In this document: positions 1 through 9,089 of the stretch, piece by piece | How positions within the stretch are numbered: position 1 is the first letter of the stretch | How the letters are laid out: the number at the start of each line of letters is the position of its first letter | Assembly: GCA_000827265.1 (NCBI GenBank) | Contig: KN834900.1 | Coordinates: 8,606-54,605, forward strand | Reading direction: 5' to 3' | DNA: 46,000 nt | Source of the DNA: Collybiopsis luxurians FD-317 M1 | Taxonomy: Eukaryota; Basidiomycota; Agaricomycetes; Agaricales; Omphalotaceae | The notes under the pieces: model-generated | Database searches by the model: none | The model's input: only the letters and a program-made list of their open reading frames with translations | Told to the model about the DNA's origin: nothing | Made by a program: the position numbers and the translations under genes

Positions 1-1344
1 TCACCTGATGGTCAATATATGGTGTCTGGCTCTGGTGATAAGACAGTAAGAATTTGGAATGCTCAAACAGGTGTGCAGATTGGGGAGCCACTCAAAGGCC
101 ACACTGCCTGGGTTATGTCAGTGGCATATTCGCCTGATGGTCAATATATAGTGTCTGGCTCTGGTGATAAGACAGTAAGAATTTGGGATGCTCAAACAGG
201 TGTGCAGGTTGGGCAGCCACTCAAAGGCCACACTCAAATGGTTCAGTCAGTGGCATATTCACCTGACAGTCAGTATGTGGTTTCTGGCTCTAATGATAAG
301 ACAGTAAGAATTTGGAATGGTCAAACAGGTGTGCAGGTTGGGGAGCCACTCAAAGGCCACACTTATTGGGTTAAGTCAGTGGCATATTCACCTGATGGTC
401 AATATGTGGTGTCTGGTTCTCATGATATGACAGTAAGAATTTGGAATGGTCAAACAGGTGTGCAGGTCAGGAAGCCAGTTGAAGGTCACATGTATTCAGC
501 TACCTCAGTGGCATACTCACCTGATGGTCAATATGTGGTGTCTGGCTCTGATGATAGGACAGTAAGAATCTGGAATGCTCAAACAGGTATGCAGGTTGGG
601 GAGCCACTCAAAGGCCACATGAATTATGTTAACTCAGTGGCATATTCACCTGATGGTCAGTATGCAGTGTCTGGCTCTTGGGATGAGACAGTAAGAATTT
701 GGAATGTTCAAACAGGTATGCAGGTTGGGGAGGCACTTAGAGGCCACATGTTCTCAGTGAACTCAGTTGCATATTCACCTGATGGTCAATTTGTGGTGTC
801 CAGCTCTTTTGATAAGACAGTAAGAATTTGGAATGCTCAAACAGGTGTGCAGGTTGGGGAGTCACTCAAAGGTCACATGAATTATGTTACCTCAGTGGCA
901 TATTCACCTGATGGTCAATTTGTGGTGTCCAGCTCTTTTGATAAGACAGTAAGAATTTGGAATGCTCAAACAGGTGTACAGGTTGGGGAGCCACTCAAAG
1001 GCCACACTGACATTGTTAGGTCAGTGACATATTCACCTGATGGTCAATATGTGGTGTCTGGCTCTGATGATGAGACAGTAAGAATTTGGAATGCTCAAAC
1101 AGGTGTTCAGGTTGGAGAGCCACTCAAAGGCCACAGAAATTCGGTTACAGCAGTGGCATATTCATGTGATGGTCAATATGTGGTGTCTGGCTCTTATGAT
1201 AAGACAGTAAGAACTTGGAATGCTCAAACAGGTGTGCAGGTTGGGGAGCCACTCAAAGGTCATACACAAATGGTTACCTCAGTAGCATGTTCACCTGATG
1301 GTCAATATGTGGTGTCTGGCTCTGAGGATCACTCAGTAAGAATT
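1..1344 (+). repeat. WD40 tandem array of NLR-A (11 units x 129 bp)
   Basis: The period is 129 bp, in frame. Differences between units cluster at the residue after S-G-S, the residue two further on, and three positions around G-H-T-x-x-V-x. The remaining codons are nearly invariant even at synonymous sites, which implies recent repeat turnover. Confidence 0.9.
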
Positions 1345-1608
1345 TGGAGGATCCAATCAGGTCTACATGATGCCTGCAGTTTGCAGTTGCCTCCTGGTAT
1401 TTCATCAGGTTATATTGATAACCATGGCTGGCTCCATTCTAGAAATGGACCACTCATTCTTTGGCTTCCTCCTCATATGAGGCATGGATTCAAGGATAAA
1501 CGACAAGTTCTTTCTATCCCAGCTGATGCTCAAGATTGTGCTCTGTCCGTGGACTGGTCAAATTTTGTGCATGGAACACAATGGACTCAATGTTGGAACT
1601 CTGCCTGA
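1..1608 (+). CDS. NLR-A: 3' part of NACHT-WD40 (STAND) protein, WD40 array and C-terminal tail
   Basis: Frame 1 is open from the first base to TGA at 1606-1608, so the gene begins outside the window. Eleven WD40 units of 43 residues (129 bp) are visible, each built on S-G-S-x-D-x-T-V-R-I-W and G-E-P-L-K-G-H. The last unit leads into a tail (RIQSGLHDA, NHGWLHS, LILWLPPHMR, VDWSNFVHG) shared with NLR-B and NLR-D. The array would fold as beta-propellers, the sensor part of fungal NLRs; the NACHT part is not seen. Repeats 7 and 8 are a near-perfect tandem duplicate (markers GQFVVSSSFDKT at 781 and 910). The final stop lies four codons before the NLR-D stop because CGA there is TGA here; this probably has little effect. 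The family assignment is firm. Whether the full gene is intact is unknown. Confidence 0.88.
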   Translation, partial: SPDGQYMVSGSGDKTVRIWNAQTGVQIGEPLKGHTAWVMSVAYSPDGQYIVSGSGDKTVRIWDAQTGVQVGQPLKGHTQMVQSVAYSPDSQYVVSGSNDKTVRIWNGQTGVQVGEPLKGHTYWVKSVAYSPDGQYVVSGSHDMTVRIWNGQTGVQVRKPVEGHMYSATSVAYSPDGQYVVSGSDDRTVRIWNAQTGMQVGEPLKGHMNYVNSVAYSPDGQYAVSGSWDETVRIWNVQTGMQVGEALRGHMFSVNSVAYSPDGQFVVSSSFDKTVRIWNAQTGVQVGESLKGHMNYVTSVAYSPDGQFVVSSSFDKTVRIWNAQTGVQVGEPLKGHTDIVRSVTYSPDGQYVVSGSDDETVRIWNAQTGVQVGEPLKGHRNSVTAVAYSCDGQYVVSGSYDKTVRTWNAQTGVQVGEPLKGHTQMVTSVACSPDGQYVVSGSEDHSVRIWRIQSGLHDACSLQLPPGISSGYIDNHGWLHSRNGPLILWLPPHMRHGFKDKRQVLSIPADAQDCALSVDWSNFVHGTQWTQCWNSA

Positions 1609-2113
1609 ATTTCTGCATAATGTTCAACTTGTAAGTTTTTATCTCAACTTTCACAACACACTGCTGACTTACTTATTTAGCAAATCATTCAAATCTGCTA
1701 TTGTCCCTTTTTCCTTTCTTTCTTCATTGTTCTTCTGCCTTCCTTCCAGTTGTAGCTTGACTTATAAATGTAAAATTAAATTTGCCATTCTGTATTTCTC
1801 TATGATCTTGTGATATTTCCTTTTTTTCTTCTTTTGACTACCTATACAACCTGTTTACCACTTTGCAGTAGCTAAGCGCCATAGGATGTAGCTTAAAGAA
1901 TGTACTATATATATGTAGAATGAACTGGTTTCACTCATTCAGCATGGTTTTAGTCATTAACATTTTGAATTGAGTCAAGCTGTACTAGAAATGTCATAAT
2001 TTTGCAGTTGGCTGTTGATCCCAAATGTGTCACATTGGAATTTTGTTGTTTTATGATCATTTCTGAGGTAAGTGTAGTTTCAAGTAATGTGTAAGAATGA
2101 GATAATTTTGAAT
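1609..2113. repeat. 3' flank of NLR-A, duplicated block
   Basis: This is non-coding in appearance. It aligns collinearly with 12889-13405 after NLR-B and 30818-31325 after NLR-D, including the T-rich tract and the phrase CTACCTATACAACCTGTT. It probably holds the 3' UTR and poly(A) region. The block continues at 2764 beyond the hAT insertion. Confidence 0.75.
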
Positions 2114-2121
2114 GTCCTACT

Positions 2122-2755
2122 TAGTGTTGCCGCGGCTCGGCTAGCTGCAAGTCGACTTATGTAGCTGTGGCTCTCACGCTTAGCCGGCTCAACAGCCGGA
2201 ATGAGCCGACTTGAAAAAGCTTGAGCTGACTTAAGCTGGGGTCAAGCCGACTTGAAGCTGGCTAGCCAGATGGAAAAGTAAAATACTTCTACAATGGTTA
2301 CTGGCTGCAATAAGGGCATAGGCGAATGAAAATTACAGGGTGCCAAGCCTCGAATGAGCGCTTAGCAGATGCTGTAGTTACGTTTCCTGATGTGATGTGA
2401 GTGACGTGGCACCATGTAGTGACGTGCAATAGTGTATACATACTTGATACATAAACATAATAAATAATAAACATCTACATAATTTAGAGTCGAAGTGAAG
2501 GCTAATGGAAAGAAAGAGGCTTTAGTGAACCAAAATACAATATGTGAGATTTAAAATGAATTGCTGGATGATTGCAAGGCAATTGGCAATTGAGCTGGTA
2601 GGAGTCGACTGTCAGCCAGCTCAAAGCCGGGGCGTTCAGCTTGGAGCCATGCGAAGCTGGCTCATATGCGGGCGCCCGCCGGCTGACCGGCTCGGCTCCA
2701 GCCCCTGATCGGCTCCGGCTATTAGCCGGCTTATTCGCGAGCCGCGGCAACGCTA
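2122..2755. mobile_element. 634-bp hAT-type MITE
   Basis: The ends are an 18-bp terminal inverted repeat with one mismatch (TAGTGTTGCCGCGGCTCG, with TAGCGTT... on the other strand). The element is flanked by an exact 8-bp target duplication GTCCTACT at 2114-2121 and 2756-2763. The paralogous NLR-B flank has a single GTCCTACT at the same place (near 13401-13408) with no insert, so the empty site is visible in the window. The 8-bp duplication and TAG-type ends fit the hAT superfamily. The interior has many subterminal GCCGGCT/AGCCGAC motifs and no convincing transposase ORF. It is non-autonomous. Confidence 0.9.
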
Positions 2756-2763
2756 GTCCTACT

Positions 2764-3240
2764 CATTTATCACACACATGTAACACTTGCATAATGGAGA
2801 TCTTGAGTCTGAAGTGTACAAGATTTTATTAGTCTTACAAACCTGTGAAGCAAGCAGCCACTTCCTGTAGTGCTCAACATCTCACATGCTAGTTAACCAA
2901 AAAGGTAGTTTAAAGTTTTTACCCAGTCGCTATTTGCTTCCATAATTGTTGCATTCAAAGGTCAGTCGCTCCGAGGAATGAGTGTGCCATTCTTGTATGG
3001 TCCACACTTTTCTGGAGGGTAAAGTGTTCTACGTGCTCTATCAAGATATTAAGATTGTTGAGCGAAACACTAACTTGCTCTATAGCTTACATAACTGGTG
3101 GTTGCTGCAGTGGCAACCATTCATTTCGGAAATGTGGGGCAACCCCAATTCGCATATGAATTCACAGCAACATGTGTTGTTATTAATTATTTCCGCGAGT
3201 TTCCCTGGGCATCGAGTTATTGTACAAGTCCCACTGGTGC
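2764..3240. repeat. 3' flank of NLR-A, second part of duplicated block
   Basis: It is collinear with about 13415-13890 and 31335-31820. No reading frame is conserved across the three copies. In copy A the homology jumps at about 3240 to sequence that lies at about 16010 and 36650 in the other copies, so copy A has lost some 2-4 kb of the unit. Confidence 0.65.
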
Positions 3241-3545
3241 ATATTCAACCTCGACTGAATCCCCAGTAACAACGGCAAGGTCGAGGAGCTGGATGATATG
3301 CCTGATAGGGTTGTCGACCTCGGCATGTTGAGGGGGTGGGAGTGCGGCGAGAACGACATGCAGGAGAGGGTGAGGTGTCGATGATATGCCTGCGGGTATA
3401 CTTGGGTATAGAAGGCGGTGCTGGGAGCGGGGATCAAGTCACTTGTAAATTTCTAAACATTTCATTGGGGTTCATGGAGTTGTTGATACATAGTGCCTTT
3501 CTTGCTCTGCTCAGGGTTGTCGAGGTCAACTTCCAGTAACACACA
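3240..3545. pseudogene. Degraded gene fragment, duplicated block (paralogues at 15990-16330 and 36640-36980)
   Basis: The stretch matches B 15990-16330 and D 36640-36980, sharing GATGATATGCCTG motifs and the phrase MEGDAGSGDQV in one + frame (IEGGAGSGDQV in this copy). A related intact frame exists at 15230-15420 (GEGEDDMPPGV). Frames in this copy are interrupted, so it is read as a decayed exon of an unrecognised gene. The direction of the ancestral gene is inferred from the intact 15100-15780 frame and is not certain. Confidence 0.35.
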
Positions 3546-3677
3546 CAGAGAATGAAATTGAGCCGGTAGGGAATGACGTTTGTTCAACCTTGACCACAGT
3601 AAGAGTTGCGTCAATCCTTACTTCGTTCCGTTTCGTCTCTGATGTCAATTTCTTCCTAGCTCAACATGCTTTTCAGC

Positions 3678-3824
3678 ATGTTCTACCAGCCTGATACCTC
3701 TCACGTCTCACGTTCGCAGTCCAAGCCCGCAGCTGCTCGTCTAGCGAGGCTGAGACTTCCACCTGATACTGGTTATAGAGAGGAATTGAATGTCTCGCCT
3801 CTTTCAATTCGGATACTAATCTAG
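3678..3824 (+). pseudogene. Short remnant of an unrecognised Ser/Gln/Pro-rich protein gene, copy A
   Basis: ATG at 3678 opens a 48-codon frame starting MFYQPDTSHVSRSQSKPAAA. The copy after NLR-D (ATG at 37117) starts MSYQSYTSHISRSQSKPAAA, and the NLR-B copy keeps only a later piece around 16515-16640 (DTGNREDSNASPSS). Conserved frame and start between copies suggest this was a real N-terminus. Here it stops at TAG 3822-3824 and the D copy is also broken. Function is not recognised. Confidence 0.4.
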
Positions 3825-4361
3825 CCGGTGCTGAGATTCGTTTGATGTGGCAGGAGGTGAAAGATGAACGGAGGGAGTTTGATCAGTGAAAGTTCCGATG
3901 AATAGTGATGACGGAATACGAGTTTTGGTAGAGAGTAGTGGTGACTCGAAGAGGGAAGTGGACATGATAGTGCAAAGGAAATGGGATGGCAGCAAGCAAA
4001 TACCTTGATTTCGATTCTCAGTGCTCTGAAAGTGTGCTAACTGTTTGATTTCAGCATACGGGCTCTTTCTCTGGTAACGAAATGTATCTCTCTTCTTTCG
4101 CCGACGACGCGGCTCTTCTATGGCTCACTGTCGTCGAATCAATCGGTACCTCCTTCCCTCGCTATTATCTCTGATATCAGGCCTAGACGAGCATATAGCC
4201 GATAGGATATGATGAAAACCTGCTTTTCGTTTTAGCTTCTCGCTCTCCTTACTCAAGATTTCTTGATGGTCTCTTTTTCCATCTGCTTTCTCCTCCATTT
4301 GCTTTGTTTTGCTACCCGCTTTCTGTGTACAGGTTACGCCTTCCCTTGTCATCTCAGTTCT
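3825..4361. other. Intergenic, degraded duplicated sequence
   Basis: No convincing gene. The part around 4080-4390 aligns with about 38040-38220 downstream of NLR-D (for example TTCTTCAGTTYGGATTGGAT), so it belongs to the duplicated unit. Confidence 0.4.
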
Positions 4362-4620
4362 TCAGTTCGGATTGGATTTCTGAATGTTATTCCAGGCTCG
4401 TACTGAAATAGACTTTGTGTTATTATTAATATCTTGCTTACTAGTGGAACTACTTAGAGAAAGTGAAGCATGAATCAAATGGAAGTCGTTGACACTACCC
4501 ATCAACCACAAGTGTATTTGAGCACCATGGGCATCATGAATGTGTCCAAAGACATGTAACTGTAGAGGTACTTGGCCCGTTTGAAGTGCACCGAGGAGCA
4601 TTGGACATTCAGGTTTAACC
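4362..4620 (-). pseudogene. C-terminal remnant of a calcineurin-like metallophosphoesterase
   Basis: The - strand reads PMLLGALQTGQVPL, then LHVFGHIHDAHGAQIHLW, then SVNDFHLIHAS. The GHIHDAHG segment is the last metal-binding motif (GHxHxxxG) of the MPPED-type metallophosphoesterase family, and the preceding and following spacing fits that family. The upstream motifs (DxH, GDxxDR/GNHD) could not be found on the - strand up to about 5500, so only the last exon seems to remain. It could also be the end of a gene with introns I failed to resolve. Confidence 0.4.
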
Positions 4621-5500
4621 TTTCGAGTAGTTCAGTCAAAACAGGTCACATGATGGTCCGTCATATTCTGAGCTAATCTCAAAGAATAAAGCAAGTAATA
4701 CTAGGTTCACTGCAGCATGACTCCTGTGCTGTTACATCCAGAAATCTGACCCAAATTAAAGAATTGAGAAATTGGTGTTGGATCAAACCCACTCAACTCC
4801 GCTTACGAACCTGGCATCTTCACTTGCCGCACTAGATGACAGGGGAAACAGATCTAGTTCTTTGTTTGGACCAGTAGAAGTCTGTCTTTTCTTTTGATGA
4901 GAAAATACTGGATGCACCTTACTTCATGATGGAGAATGACATACTTGCATATTTGTTTAGGATTTAGGAGTCCTTCCAATGACAGATAGGTTTGAAGAAT
5001 AGGACCTTCTGCACGTACGAGAAGAAAGTTGGGAGTTAGCAGCGAGAACCGCACGACACAGATATCTGGACCCTCCTGGGGAAAATTACTCATTCCAAAG
5101 CTGACAAGCCATATACGTGTGCTGAAAGTAGCATCAAGGCTCCTCAAAACAGAGTTCAAGTTGTACTAGGAAGGGATATTGGCATACTTGTTTGTTCGTC
5201 CCTTATTCGTAGCACTCAAACTCGTACCCAGATAAGTTTGAATGGTAAACTCCTCCGTATATTTGGGATAGGTTCTAGATTCTATGCCTTAGCTTTGAAA
5301 AAAGGCAAATAAGAGACACGCAGCGTGAACGTACAATGCAGATGTGTAAACCATCTTGAAAATTCTATTGGTTAAGTTGTCATCCACTGGTATATACAAG
5401 TGTTGCAACCAGCAGAACGTCTCGGTAGCCAAGGCTATTTGAAGGCAGATCCTTCCTTGAAAACTTCCTAACGACCTCGGTTTCGCTTAGCCATGCAATT
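4621..5500. other. Intergenic, no resolvable gene
   Basis: A 101-codon - strand frame (4854-5159) exists but shows no recognisable motif. It may be further decayed exons of the metallophosphoesterase. Nothing else is seen. Confidence 0.3.
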
Positions 5501-5759
5501 CTTCCTTCAACAGAGAGAAAAAGGTGAATGGAAATTCATCTATCGTACAGTGACAAGATTTCGAAAAGTAGCAAACAGTGCAGCGATGTACGTGGCGTCG
5601 AACGGTTGTGGGAATGATAACCAAGAGATCAAGAGTACCAGGGTAGCAACGGGGAGCCAGATATACGAAGGGGGAGAGTCCACAGACACGTTATAAGCGC
5701 AAAAGGGTACGATGATAGTTCTGTAACGAAGATGTATTGCTTCGAGCCACGTCGCAACA

Positions 5760-6449
5760 TAATCGAGCTTGTAACCGACGATACTCCTCCGTCTGACTAT
5801 TTCACCAATCTAAAGCAAAACAAGGGAATAATTATAGTTAGAAAAGAGTCCACAATATGCGAATGAAAAACGCACCTTGAAAATTCCGTACGCCTCCAAG
5901 CTGTAAATCCTTATTCTCAAGATTTCTCCAGAGTTCACAGCCGTTTGTCAGAACGCGGCTGACGTAGCGTTGGGCCAGAGTTAGTACGTCGACCGGACAG
6001 TCTCGACGGAAGAAGATGAGAGGCCTTCAGCGCGGTAGACGTGTTTCACGATTTCACGGGAAGCAGTAAGGTTATATAGAACTGGCTGTTGATACGCTAC
6101 ATATGAAGACAGTATCAGTTCCGAGCTCGTTAAACGAATAAGAAACAAGTAAAACACGAATAAATTTGTAGCTGACGAAAAACTCACATCCGAGTAAGCT
6201 TCCAGCCCTCTGACCCAGAAATCCAGCAGCGTTCGCGACCATATATTTCACCGCTGTCTCCCCCAAGAGTCCTGCCATCTTTCTCGTGCTGTCAAAAGCT
6301 TTGCTCGCCGTCTGCTGCGTGCTCAAAAGGATTTCTTGAACCTTCTTTTGAGCGGTTTCAACTTGAGGATTGGAGCCAGTAAATGCGAAACGAGCGAGCT
6401 AGACGACTGTACTGCGTAGAGCAGGTCGGGTGATTGAAGGTCACAGCAC
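5760..6449 (-). pseudogene. ATP20: Pseudogene of mitochondrial ATP synthase subunit g, copy A
   Basis: Three exons can be read on the - strand: 6449-6188, 6096-5876 and 5809 to about 5760, with GT..AG introns of 91 and 66 nt. The product reads ...STGSNPQVETAQKKVQ-like (here FTGSNPQVETAQKK), QTASKAFDSTRKM, then YQQPVLYNLTASREIVKHV, then YSLEAYGIFK joined to IGEIVRRRSIVGYK. This is the pattern of the PF04718 subunit g family, a small inner-membrane Fo protein involved in ATP synthase dimers. The start is GTG where copy D has ATG. Stops occur in the presequence (TGA, TAG) and in exon 2 (TAA after VRSTY, then TGA). It is therefore dead. Retained introns show it came by DNA duplication, not retroposition. 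Confidence 0.8.
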
Positions 6450-8925
6450 AGTGAAGTGTTTGGGAGCTTTCGGGGTTTGGTTGGCAGGAAAGGGCAAACG
6501 GCTATTCATGTCGCGGCCCGAGACTTGTCGGCAAAATTTAGGCGCTTACTTTCTTCATGTTATCTTCTTTCATACTGGAACTCTGAGGAGTTGTAAGGTT
6601 TCAATATCATCTGGAAGTATGTTTTTTTCTGTCATAATTTGACTGTGCCTTCAGAAAAGCTATTCTATTTGGATGAGCGAACCTCCCCACTGCGCTTCAC
6701 TTCCATTACTACTCGCATATGCCTGCCACCGGCCACGCAGCACATAATCCAAGCTTCATCGAATTCTTCTCTTCTTCTCTTCTTATGGCCATCAAGGAGC
6801 AGCCTCCGAGCATGTCTACACGGAAAGATTATTGCCTCCAGCGATACACCTCAACTGCATGATACTAGTGGGAATTCGTTGGCAGGCAAACACTCGGAGT
6901 CTTGAATAATACGTCGCGTCGAACTCAGTCGAGTTGCAAGCTATGCAAGTGAGGTTTGCAATGCTAGATCTACCGTCATATCCTTCTTAATCTTGCAGCG
7001 AGTCACTTCTACGATCCACCAAGATTTTGTTTAACCGTTGATACTTCTGATTCATCGCCACTGCTTCCGGATTCTCCTCAAGATTCGATTTGGATAGAGG
7101 CGCTTTCCATACCTATGATCTTTTGCCGTCATGATTTCAATAGATTCAAAGGCTGGTGGCTCCTTGGCTACATAATGTTTCTTCCACGATAGATATAGAC
7201 GTGTGGGTAACTCCACTGTTACCCACCTAACCGATTCTTGACTCGGAGCTGACTCCCTTACTGACAAGCGTTCTCATGCTGCACACCCTCTCTGGGTCCA
7301 CTTCAACACTCACGTAAATTCACCCGTGTTTAGCCTCCTTCTAGCATACGTTAGTCCCTTGTGAACACATTACTGTCATAATGGAGTGGTTATGGAGCAT
7401 CAGCACCAGCTTATCTTGCTCGCATCCTCCGACATATGCATCTCTTCCGTCGCGCGATTATCATCACTTTCCCCATCACCAGAAGAGTTGTACCCCAACC
7501 AGAGTCAGAGCTACGCGTCGATGTCACGAATTTGGGTATCCGGACGAGGAAGAGAATGAATAATTAGCGGGATGCAAACGAAAGATTAAGATCGAGGAAT
7601 AATGGGCATATTAACTGAAGTTGTGTGAGGACTCGGAGGTAAGTTCATTGTTCTCCTGAAACCATTCTTCGCATTTGTATTCTGAGGAGCGATATGCAGA
7701 TACTTTCTCCTACCCTCCCTCTCTTTCGTTCGCTCCGACCTTCTATATCAATATACTGCCTTTGTCCCCTGGAAACATTCCGCTCCAGCTACCTAATTCC
7801 TAGCATTGAAACGGTAGGGTAAGCCTTCAACGCGATATATCTATTCTGTAGCTGTAGTCACCTTGCTTGCAAGGTCTATTGCACTCCACTTCACTCGCAG
7901 AAACTGCACAGATCAAATCGGTCCGAAGGTCACGCTTCATCAACATTGACAAACTAGGTAATTACTAATTAGGGATGCTGTCGCAGTCTCGGAAGGTACT
8001 TGTCAGGAGATTTTGTAGCTACAATGCAGCCTACATCAACACCAGTTGATACATTTCTTATATGCATGGGTGAAAGGAAACTGAGCAAAGTTTGATCCCT
8101 TTATAGATTCAATATTCAATGGTTACTTGTCTTAGCTGTAATGTTTAATTTCCATTTTCACTTCCTCACCCTAACGATGGAGATGCCTTCATCAGCAGCA
8201 AGCAAGGTGCTTGACCATGCAAGTGGTCCTTTCATTATCTTACTCAGCCTGCTCACCGTGGCGATGAGCAGTGTGCGGATCCAGCTATTTGCGCTCGATC
8301 AGCACTCATCGATAATAAGGCACAAATGGCGCAATCCAGTTGGGCCCGTTTATGCTAATCTGGTTCGGCTCTCGTTACCAATGTGTCTGGCCTAGACTAA
8401 CGAGGAGGAGCAAGGTGGGGTGAACTTCAATCTTTGCGTTGTTGGTAGAGGGTTGTGCAAGTTTGAATAAGAAGGACAATGAGGGTGAGGAACACTGTCT
8501 AGTTTAAACAACTCGAATAGCCATAATCAGTCTAACTAAATCTTTTGTGTCGAGTAAACCAATCGTGCTCACGACGCCAGGTGCATGCGGAAGCTCGGAA
8601 CGGAATCCTTGTAACGCTAAGTGTCTGAAGGAGAATCATGATTGGTAGATTGGACATATGTAGATCGACCGAGGTTTTCTGCTTTCCGCTTACTCAAAAA
8701 CAATTGTTCCAATTATTACACACTCGAGTTAGGAACATGGCTCATATAGATTTGATACTTCTTATTGCCATCTTAATGTGCCCAAAACTGCAGAGACGTA
8801 TAAATAAAGCAGAAGAAAAATTCCGGAACGAGACTTCGAGCCAGGATTGCGCTGGTAAGGATTCACATGATGATGTTTGGCAAAAAATATAGCTGGAATA
8901 GAAGCTTAAAGTTGGGGGGAAAGAC
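6450..8925. repeat. Duplicated intergenic block upstream of NLR-B
   Basis: No gene is supported. Stretches align with 16700-17340 plus parts to 18300 upstream of NLR-C, 25370-26040 upstream of NLR-D, and 40540-42380 upstream of NLR-E. Shared landmarks include TATCTTGCTCGCATCCTC and GGTTCGGCTC...ATGTGTCTGG. ORFs here of 60-88 codons do not keep their frame between copies, except a short FATVSGFFTR-like frame seen in the NLR-C and NLR-E copies but broken here. Confidence 0.55.
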
Positions 8926-9062
8926 TCGTAGTGGTGAACACGAGAAAGAAGATGAGCACCGACGACATGCAGGACACGGTGTTATTCGGATTTGATGCCG
9001 TGGTGCAAATACGCTCAAATAGCTGCCTCTATTCTCACGAGTCACACGGTTCAATCTTTCCT
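8926..9062 (+). promoter_or_regulatory. Conserved proximal promoter block of NLR-B
   Basis: The phrases CGTAGTGGTGAACACGAG and GCCGTGGTGCAAATAC recur at matching distances before NLR-D (26033-26097) and NLR-E (42387-42470). Their position directly upstream of exon 1 and stronger conservation than the surrounding sequence suggest a core promoter. The CACATGAC box found in D and E is degraded here to GAGTCACACGG. Confidence 0.45.
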
Positions 9063-9089
9063 ATCAACGACCATCATCTACCACTGATC

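Noticed and set aside
1..1344. 129-bp periodicity as a minisatellite or CRISPR-like array
   Set aside because: The repeats are in frame, protein-coding WD40 units without spacers; the variable codons are part of the repeat.
2502..2750. ORFs on both strands inside 2500-2830
   Set aside because: They lie in or across the inverted-repeat end of the hAT MITE and reflect its GC-rich repeats, not a protein.
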